Shown piece after piece: positions 58,637 through 64,000 of a stretch of DNA of 64,000 bases. The DNA comes from Providencia vermicola (GTDB lineage Bacteria; Pseudomonadota; Gammaproteobacteria; Enterobacterales; Enterobacteriaceae). A model generated the notes under the pieces. The model worked only from the letters and a program-made list of their open reading frames with translations, was not told the DNA's origin and made no database searches. Each line of letters begins with the position of its first letter. The stretch's first letter is position 1. The stretch spans positions 3,227,001 through 3,291,000 of the forward strand of contig NZ_CP048796.1 in the NCBI RefSeq assembly GCF_010748935.1. The letters run 5' to 3'. A program made the position numbers and the translations under genes.

Positions 58637-59455
58637 ATGTCATACCGCGTTATTGCGCTCGATCTCGATGGAACACTACTTGATCCTCAAAAGAAGATTT
58701 TACCTGAATCTCTAGCTGCTTTGAATGAAGCACGCCGTCAAGGCGTCAAAGTACTGATTGTGACTGGACGCCATCATGTTGCTATTCACCCTTTCTATCA
58801 AGCTCTTAATCTTGATACTCCAGCGATTTGTTGTAACGGAACTTACCTTTATGACTATTTAGGTAAAAAGGTTCTTGCCTCTGATCCAATGACATTAGAG
58901 TCAGCAACACAAATGATAGAAAGGCTACGTGATACGGATATTCAACATTTAATGTATGTTGATGATGCAATGTTGTATAACGCGCCGACTGAAGGGATCA
59001 AAAGAACCCTTAGCTGGGCAGAAACCTTGCCAGAAGCACAGCGTCCAAATATTCAATTTGTCGAAAATTATGCTGATGTCATGCACGATTATCAATCGAT
59101 CTGGAAATTTGCGGTAAGCTCCGAAAATCTGGATCAGCTTAAAGAAGTTGTCCATGGCATTGAAACTGATTTCGGTTTGGAGTGTGAATGGTCTTGGGTT
59201 GATCAGGTTGATATTGGGCGTAAAGGAAACAGCAAGGGCCTACGTCTCAAACAATGGGTTGAATCACAAGGCATGACCATGGATGATGTAGTTGCTTTTG
59301 GCGATAACTTCAATGACTTAAGTATGCTAACGACTGCTGGTCTAGGTGTTGCAATGGGCAATGCAGTCGATGAAATCAAACAACAAGCCAAGCTGGTCAC
59401 TCGCGATAATACCCAACCGGGCATTGCCGAAGTGATCCGCAAGTATGTTTTGTAA
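58637..59455 (+). CDS. ybhA: HAD family phosphatase YbhA (pyridoxal phosphatase)
   Basis: Cof-type HAD hydrolase, 272 residues from the ATG at 58637 with GGAG upstream. The nucleophile motif is ALDLDGTLLDP at about 6-16 (first Asp is the nucleophile), motif II is IVTGRHHV near 41-48, and motif IV is VAFGDNFNDLSML near 218-230. E. coli YbhA dephosphorylates pyridoxal 5'-phosphate and some sugar phosphates. It lies between pgl and modC as in E. coli. Whether it matters to the PLP enzymes BioA and BioF nearby is unknown. Confidence 0.93.
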   Translation: MSYRVIALDLDGTLLDPQKKILPESLAALNEARRQGVKVLIVTGRHHVAIHPFYQALNLDTPAICCNGTYLYDYLGKKVLASDPMTLESATQMIERLRDTDIQHLMYVDDAMLYNAPTEGIKRTLSWAETLPEAQRPNIQFVENYADVMHDYQSIWKFAVSSENLDQLKEVVHGIETDFGLECEWSWVDQVDIGRKGNSKGLRLKQWVESQGMTMDDVVAFGDNFNDLSMLTTAGLGVAMGNAVDEIKQQAKLVTRDNTQPGIAEVIRKYVL

Positions 59456-59523
59456 TTCCCATCAAGAAAATAATAATAAAGTGATCACTCAAAATACGTT
59501 AAGTTTTCACTAGGTTGCAATGG

Positions 59524-59558
59524 CGCGGATCCTGAGAAATCTATGGCTAGGATCCGTG
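59524..59558. terminator. Possible hairpin between converging ybhA and modC
   Basis: CGCGGATCCT pairs with AGGATCCGTG (one G-U) across a 15-base loop. No T run on either strand; a weak shared terminator is possible. Confidence 0.4.
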
Positions 59559-59574
59559 TTCAGCACCAACAATA

Positions 59575-60669
59575 CTATGACTTGGGGCTTGGAGTATGAA
59601 GCGTAATCTGCCGGCTTAGCGAAACACTCTTCACTTGAGCATAAACTTTCCGCCCTTTGCGGATAGAAAGCTCATCGCGCGCCCAGCGAGTAATTCGCGC
59701 CCATAAATAGTGCTGATCCCCTAAATCTAACTTCACGTCGACCTGTTCACCATCTTCTATCCACTCAACAACCTCCGCAGATAAAATATTACGAATACTG
59801 CTCACTTGAGGTTTTTCTAACACCAACGAGACATCTGAGGCATCAATGCGTAAACGTAACATGTGGTCTTTTTGAGTATCAATACGTGGGATCCACAGTT
59901 TTTGGTGACCTACCGTCACGGCGGTCATTGCATAATCAGGATGGTGACCATGGCAGATCACATTCAGCACACTACTTAATGTTTCTTGCTGCAACCAAGG
60001 ACGTAATGCACTACTTGCCCATACCTCTTCTAACGGGCCGAAAGCTTTTACTTTCCCTTGTGCCATCACAATCACTTTATCAGCTAAACGTAAAATTTCA
60101 TCAAGGCTATGGCTCACATACAAAATCGGGATTTTGACATCCTGAGAAAGCCTTTCCAAATACGGTAATAATTCACGTTTACGCGGTAGATCAAGAGAAG
60201 CCAAAGGCTCATCCATTAATAAAATTTCAGGGGCTGTTAACAACGCACGACCAATCGCAACACGCTGTTTTTCCCCCCCCGATAGCGTAATTGGAAAACG
60301 ATTCAGTAATTTTTCGATCCCTAACAAACCCACGATTTCATCAAAACGCCCTTTCATCTCTGGCGCCATCCCGTAACGTAGGTTGTTTTTTACGCGATAA
60401 TGTGGAAAAAGCCGAGCATCTTGAAACACATAGCCTATATGTCGCTGTTCAGGTGGTAAGCAGATCCCTTTTTCCATATCCACCAATGTGCGCCCATTAA
60501 GCACAATACGCCCACGATTCGGCTTGGTTAGCCCCCCAATGACATTGATCAAGGAGGTTTTCCCCGCACCAGACAAGCCAAATACTGCCGTTATGCTTTC
60601 TGTGGGTAACTCAGTGTTCACTTCAAGCTGTAAATCACCCAGTGTCTGTGAAAAATCAAGTTGTAACAT
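59575..60669 (-). CDS. modC: Molybdate ABC transporter ATPase ModC
   Basis: ATPase of the molybdate importer, 364 residues. Walker A GLSGAGKT is at 31-38, the signature [15 protein letters not shown] near 129-143, and Walker [12 protein letters not shown] near 149-159. The C-terminal MOP/TOBE domain (about 290-355) can bind molybdate and give feedback. The ATG lies one base after the modB stop, with AGGGG as ribosome site inside modB. It is the last gene of modABC. Confidence 0.96.
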   Translation of the reverse strand: MLQLDFSQTLGDLQLEVNTELPTESITAVFGLSGAGKTSLINVIGGLTKPNRGRIVLNGRTLVDMEKGICLPPEQRHIGYVFQDARLFPHYRVKNNLRYGMAPEMKGRFDEIVGLLGIEKLLNRFPITLSGGEKQRVAIGRALLTAPEILLMDEPLASLDLPRKRELLPYLERLSQDVKIPILYVSHSLDEILRLADKVIVMAQGKVKAFGPLEEVWASSALRPWLQQETLSSVLNVICHGHHPDYAMTAVTVGHQKLWIPRIDTQKDHMLRLRIDASDVSLVLEKPQVSSIRNILSAEVVEWIEDGEQVDVKLDLGDQHYLWARITRWARDELSIRKGRKVYAQVKSVSLSRQITLHTPSPKS

Positions 60670-60670
60670 A

Positions 60671-61360
60671 TCAGGCTACCCCTAATCGCTTTTTACCCCA
60701 ACGGGTTAGCCATTCTGAAATTAATAGTGAGATCAGTGCGAGCACTATCGCGATAACACACAGACGAGCAGCATCAACTTCTGCTCCCGGTGTTTCAATT
60801 AGCGTATACATCGCCAATGGTATCGTTTGAGTTTCACCTGGAATATTTGATACGAAAGTGATCGTGGCACCAAATTCACCTAAAGAACGCGCAAAGGCTA
60901 ATACCGTACCCACAATAATACCGGGTAAAGAGAGCGGAATGGTGATAGTGAAAAAGACACGTAAAGGTGTCGCCCCTAGCGTTCTAGCGGCCTGTTCTAA
61001 TTTACGGTCGACAGCCTCAAGCGCTAAACGAATGGCTCTCACCATCAAAGGAAATGCAACAACAGCAGAAGCCAAAGCCGCACCACGCCAACTGAACGTG
61101 AAGCTAAACCCAAACCAATGATACAACCACTCACCAATAAATCCACGGCGTCCCATACTGATCAACAGTAAATACCCCACTACCACTGGCGGTAATACCA
61201 GTGGTAGATGAATAATACTATCAAGCAGTGTTTTGCCAGGAAAATGGCAACGAACCAATACCCATGCAACTAATATCCCTAGCGGTAGGCTAAAGATCAC
61301 CGCAACACTAGAGACTTTTAAACTTAGGTAAATCGCTTCCCATTCATAAGCACTTAACAT
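60671..61360 (-). CDS. modB: Molybdate ABC transporter permease ModB
   Basis: Membrane channel subunit of the molybdate importer, 229 residues from the ATG at 61360, the same length as in E. coli; a TTG six bases earlier is an alternative. About six transmembrane helices are visible. The EAA loop that contacts ModC reads [26 protein letters not shown] near 138-163, and [13 protein letters not shown] is near 55-67. The ribosome site is weak, so translation probably depends on modA. It lies 18 bases after modA. Confidence 0.95.
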   Translation of the reverse strand: MLSAYEWEAIYLSLKVSSVAVIFSLPLGILVAWVLVRCHFPGKTLLDSIIHLPLVLPPVVVGYLLLISMGRRGFIGEWLYHWFGFSFTFSWRGAALASAVVAFPLMVRAIRLALEAVDRKLEQAARTLGATPLRVFFTITIPLSLPGIIVGTVLAFARSLGEFGATITFVSNIPGETQTIPLAMYTLIETPGAEVDAARLCVIAIVLALISLLISEWLTRWGKKRLGVA

Positions 61361-61378
61361 CTGCAATACTATAATCTC

Positions 61379-62149
61379 TTAACGTGGAGTGAAACCGTAA
61401 CGTTTGAATACCTCTGATGCCGCAGGCGTTTTCAGATATTCATAAAAGTCACGAGTGGCTTTATTATCTTGATCTTTCACAATAGCCATTGGGTATTCAA
61501 CGGGTTTATGTGAGTCAGCTGGAAAGATACCGACAACTTTCACTTTTTGACTGGCAACGGCGTCAGAACCATACACGATACCTAAAGGTGCTTCATCGCG
61601 TTCAACAAGCGCCATACCGCTGCGTACGTTGTTTGTTCTCGCTAACATGGGATTGACAGTATCCCATGCCCCTAAGTAGTTCAACGCTTCTTTAGCATAA
61701 ATCCCAACAGGCACATGATCAGGATCACCTACCGCAAGACGTCCGCCATCGAGCAGTTTTTTCCAATCAGTCTGTTTATTGATATCGACTTTTTCAATTT
61801 TCGAATCTTTTGGTGCAATAAGCACTAACTCATTATCTAATAAAGTGTAACGGGTATTTTCAACCATTAACTGCTTATCAATAGCATAATCCATCCATTG
61901 TTGATCGGCAGAAATAAATAGATTTGCAGGGGCTCCTTGCTCGATTTGGCGTGCAAGCGTTGATGATGATGCATAAGATGAAACCACTTCTACTTTGCTT
62001 TCTTTCTGAAATTGCTCAGAGATTTCATTCATCGCATTTGTCAAAGAAGCGGCAGCAAAAACGGTAATCTTCTCCGCAGCAACACTGTGGCTTGCCATTG
62101 AAAGCGTTATCGTGGCACCCGCCAGTAACTTAATTAAGCTTTTTTTCAT
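61379..62149 (-). CDS. modA: Molybdate-binding periplasmic protein ModA
   Basis: Periplasmic receptor for molybdate and tungstate, 256 residues. A signal peptide MKKSLIKLLAGATITLSMA is cleaved probably after AAA/SVAA near residue 25. The ligand-binding start KITVFAAASLTNAM is typical, with further contacts expected in SSSTLARQIEQGAPANLFIS and the later APLGIVYGSDA region. AGGATGG lies eight bases before the ATG. It is the first gene of modABC, controlled by a ModE operator 29-52 bases upstream. Confidence 0.96.
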   Translation of the reverse strand: MKKSLIKLLAGATITLSMASHSVAAEKITVFAAASLTNAMNEISEQFQKESKVEVVSSYASSSTLARQIEQGAPANLFISADQQWMDYAIDKQLMVENTRYTLLDNELVLIAPKDSKIEKVDINKQTDWKKLLDGGRLAVGDPDHVPVGIYAKEALNYLGAWDTVNPMLARTNNVRSGMALVERDEAPLGIVYGSDAVASQKVKVVGIFPADSHKPVEYPMAIVKDQDNKATRDFYEYLKTPAASEVFKRYGFTPR

Positions 62150-62177
62150 GTTAATCCATCCTAAAATTTAACTGTCC

Positions 62178-62201
62178 CGTTATATATAACAGGACACAAC
62201 G
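62178..62201 (-). promoter_or_regulatory. ModE operator of modABC
   Basis: CGTTATAT-N8-ACACAACG matches the E. coli modA operator layout CGTTATAT-N8-ACATAACG with one difference. It lies just before modA where the promoter start would be, so molybdate-loaded ModE should repress transport genes. Confidence 0.78.
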
Positions 62202-62386
62202 ATAACTTAAAGTCATAGGATGCATAAAAGTGTGCTAGCGCAATGAATTGACCAAAAATTGGCGTCAATGGCACAAAATGCGGGGAGCCTACACTCAAAT
62301 CGGATTAGTCAAAGAAAGGATGTTGAGTAGCCTGTTTCTTCACATTATCCGTCAAGAAACAGGCACACTTAAATAAGGAGGGAGAA

Positions 62387-62536
62387 TTATTTATTCTCGG
62401 AATGATGATGCGGAACGTGAGCTTTAGATAACAGGTTAAAGAAAGCCCCAAGGCCATAAATTAGCCCCATAATCAAAAACATCACAACTGGAACCATCAA
62501 CAGGGCAAAACCCATGCTTTTTAGAATATCTAACAT
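62387..62536 (-). CDS. acrZ: AcrB-associated small membrane protein AcrZ
   Basis: Single-helix inner-membrane peptide of 49 residues, exactly the E. coli length, from the ATG at 62536 with GAGG seven bases upstream. [19 protein letters not shown] begins the bent helix (about 5-30), followed by [10 protein letters not shown]; the C-terminal tail is histidine-rich (PHHHSENK), unlike E. coli. AcrZ binds AcrB and modulates export of some drugs such as chloramphenicol. It stands between modA and modE, as in E. coli, and is transcribed toward modA. Confidence 0.93.
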   Translation of the reverse strand: MLDILKSMGFALLMVPVVMFLIMGLIYGLGAFFNLLSKAHVPHHHSENK

Positions 62537-62749
62537 TAAAGCCTCTTCAGTGATACTGTGCCCACCAGCCAACTGATGCGCTGACGAGGGAAAATAAAGC
62601 TGAATTTAAATAATAACGTATATAATAGTGATAAAACAGCCACTATTGTAGACAAATTACATTTCAAACGACACACTAAACGTGCTTTTTCGTCGCAGTT
62701 TCGTTGTTCATGGCGTCGTTCTTAACAGGAAATAGGAAGGGAGATATTT

Positions 62750-63541
62750 ATGCAGGCAGAAATCTTACTCACGCTAAAACTACAAGGAAATTTATTTGCT
62801 GACCCTCGCCGAATTTCACTGCTTAAACAAATCAAAGCCACAGGATCGATTAGCCAAGGCGCTAAATTAGCAGGGATCAGCTATAAGAGTGCTTGGGATG
62901 CCATCAATGAAATGAATCAGTTGGCGGATGATATTTTAGTTGATAGAGCGACGGGCGGTAAAGGCGGCGGAGGAACAACGCTCACTCATTATGGTGAAAG
63001 GCTGTTACAACTTTACGATTTACTAGCACAAATCCAGCAAAAGGCATTCGATGTTCTCAAAGAGGACAATTTACCCCTTGATAGTCTTCTCGCTGCTATT
63101 TCTCGCTTCTCGCTACAAACCAGCGCACGTAACCAATTCTTTGGTACCTTAATTGCAAGAGACCATAGCCAAGTCCAACAACATGTCCAAGTGTTGTTAG
63201 CGGATAATAAAACCGTTATTAATGCCGCCTTAACAGAACAGAGTGCCAACCGCCTAGGCCTTGCCGAAGGTAAGGAAGTACTCGCTTTAATTAAAGCACC
63301 TTGGGTGAAATTGACTAAGCCGTCAGCAGCAACGGACGAATTTGATAATAAACTTGCAGGTAAAATCACAACACTTGAACGTGGTGACGAAAATAGCGAA
63401 GTTATCGTCACCTTATTAGGCGGTGAAACCCTGTGTTCAACACTCAGTAACCAAGAAGTCGATCAACAGCAGCTCCAGATCAATGACGATGTCACCGCCC
63501 AATTTAATGCCGATCAAGTGATCATCGCAACGCTTTGCTAA
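62750..63541 (+). CDS. modE: Molybdate-responsive regulator ModE
   Basis: Dimeric transcription factor, 263 residues (262 in E. coli). The N-terminal winged helix-turn-helix (about 15-80, with GSISQGAKLAGISYKSAWDAINEM) binds the operator. Two C-terminal MOP domains (about 125-190 and 198-262, TSARNQFFGTLIARDH and the second repeat) bind molybdate at the dimer interface. It represses modABC through the site at 62178-62201 and in E. coli also activates moaA. It is divergent from acrZ and followed by a strong terminator. Confidence 0.97.
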   Translation: MQAEILLTLKLQGNLFADPRRISLLKQIKATGSISQGAKLAGISYKSAWDAINEMNQLADDILVDRATGGKGGGGTTLTHYGERLLQLYDLLAQIQQKAFDVLKEDNLPLDSLLAAISRFSLQTSARNQFFGTLIARDHSQVQQHVQVLLADNKTVINAALTEQSANRLGLAEGKEVLALIKAPWVKLTKPSAATDEFDNKLAGKITTLERGDENSEVIVTLLGGETLCSTLSNQEVDQQQLQINDDVTAQFNADQVIIATLC

Positions 63542-63547
63542 TCAAAC

Positions 63548-63603
63548 GCACTTATTTATTGCCACCATCATCCTCAATAAATAAGTGCCCTCATCTTTTT
63601 TTT
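63548..63603 (+). terminator. modE terminator
   Basis: A perfect 14-base inverted repeat GCACTTATTTATTG / CAATAAATAAGTGC (63548-63561, 63575-63588) is followed by CCTCAT and a long T run. It separates modE from modF. Confidence 0.88.
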
Positions 63604-63685
63604 ATGCTTCATTTCTCAGTGAATTATTGACATTGTCTGCAATCATGATTATTTGTGGAGGAGACAGATAGGTAAATATAACATC

Positions 63686-63824
63686 GATACTCTAGCTAAT
63701 TCGAGTTGGCAGCCAAAAAGCAAGTTAATGCATCACTAGGCATAAAGACAACAACCTGACTAGTGAGCGGGCGCTTAGCCAATATTATTCATACCGTGCA
63801 GCCGCTTGAAGCAGAAGGGTATAT
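63686..63824. repeat. Palindromic intergenic repeat element, copy 2 (degenerate)
   Basis: The left end is GATACTCTAGCTAATTCGAG then TTGGCAGCC. The right end read on the minus strand is TATACCCTTCTGCTTCAAGC then GGCTGCAC. Inner arms TCACTAG / CTAGTGA form a nested hairpin. Ends and length (about 139 bases) fit the element at 4301-4436; the right end lies only 14 bases before modF. Confidence 0.5.
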
Positions 63825-63838
63825 AAGAAGGAAGTATT

Positions 63839-64000
63839 ATGGCTTCAATTACTCTGCGTCACAGTAGCTTTAGGCTCAATGACACGCAAACACTGGATAT
63901 ACCTGAATTAACAATTAATCAGCATGAAAACTGGGCATTTATTGGTGCTAATGGCAGTGGTAAATCCTCTCTTGCCAAGGCCTTATCAGGAGAACTGAAG
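63839..64000 (+). CDS. modF: ModF ATP-binding protein, 5' part (cut by window edge)
   Basis: The first 54 residues of a protein starting MASITLRHSSFRLNDTQ, with Walker A GANGSGKS at about 40-47, match the N-terminus of E. coli ModF, a cytosolic protein with two ABC domains of uncertain role in molybdenum metabolism. AAGGAAG lies five bases before the ATG. The truncation is the window edge. In E. coli modE and modF are adjacent and read together; here a terminator and a repeat element separate them, so modF may have its own promoter. Confidence 0.85.
   Translation, partial: MASITLRHSSFRLNDTQTLDIPELTINQHENWAFIGANGSGKSSLAKALSGELK

Noticed and set aside
62640-62700. Mar/Sox/Rob box upstream of acrZ
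   Set aside because: A GCAC core is present, but the remaining consensus positions do not fit in either orientation.

Overview
The window looks like chromosomal backbone of a moderately AT-rich member of the Enterobacterales, most likely Morganellaceae and probably Providencia. The housekeeping proteins (UvrB, MetG, DinG, BioB, ModE, Udk, FolE) read as close relatives of the Escherichia coli proteins, often with identical catalytic numbering. A rhomboid protease at 12177-13010 closely resembles what I recall of AarA of Providencia stuartii. No phage, insertion sequence, integron, CRISPR array, rRNA or tRNA gene was recognised.

Layout. 1-4265 (minus): the end of dcd, udk, an HtpX-like M48 protease with lemA, and apbC/mrp. 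4626-11696 (plus): metG, yohJ-yohK, cdd and the NAD malic enzyme maeA. 12025-20281 is the least conserved part: aarA, a TauE-type permease, an RpiR-type regulator, a three-gene catabolic operon (GntP-type permease, iron alcohol dehydrogenase, CoA-acylating semialdehyde dehydrogenase) and an IclR-type regulator. 20375-24344: sanA, yeiB-folE and an MFS transporter. 24592-27097: moeA-moeB and yjdM. 27172-35693: ybiT, a GNAT-LOG pair, rhtA, dps, dinG, a 53-residue membrane peptide and sseA. 35888-44676: a GlsB-type protein, dusC-rhlE, cecR and the ybhGFSR efflux system. 44811-49423: ybhL, moaACDE behind a probable molybdenum-cofactor riboswitch, and yvcK. 49509-57272: uvrB and the divergent bioBFCD / bioA locus. 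57311-64000: pgl, ybhA, modABC, acrZ, modE and the start of modF.

How the genes work together. Molybdenum handling dominates the second half: modABC imports molybdate, ModE senses it (a ModE operator precedes modA), moaACDE and moeAB build the cofactor, and a riboswitch appears to read the product. Biotin synthesis is complete from BioC to BioB and shares one control region with a BirA-like operator. DNA-damage genes (uvrB, dinG) and carbon-responsive genes (yohJK, cdd) carry recognisable LexA and CRP sites. The uvrB-bioD interval carries a cluster of DnaA boxes at the position of E. coli DARS1. The 13.8-20.3 kb cassette probably imports a small hydroxyacid and converts it to an acyl-CoA, but its substrate cannot be read from sequence.

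The gene order joins two blocks that lie far apart in E. coli (the udk/metG/cdd/folE block and the moe/dps/moa/bio/mod block), with dusC moved next to rhlE. I found no wholly new system. The most useful leads are the DARS1-like cluster, the catabolic cassette, the palindromic repeat family, the lemA-htpX hairpin and the small membrane peptide before sseA.
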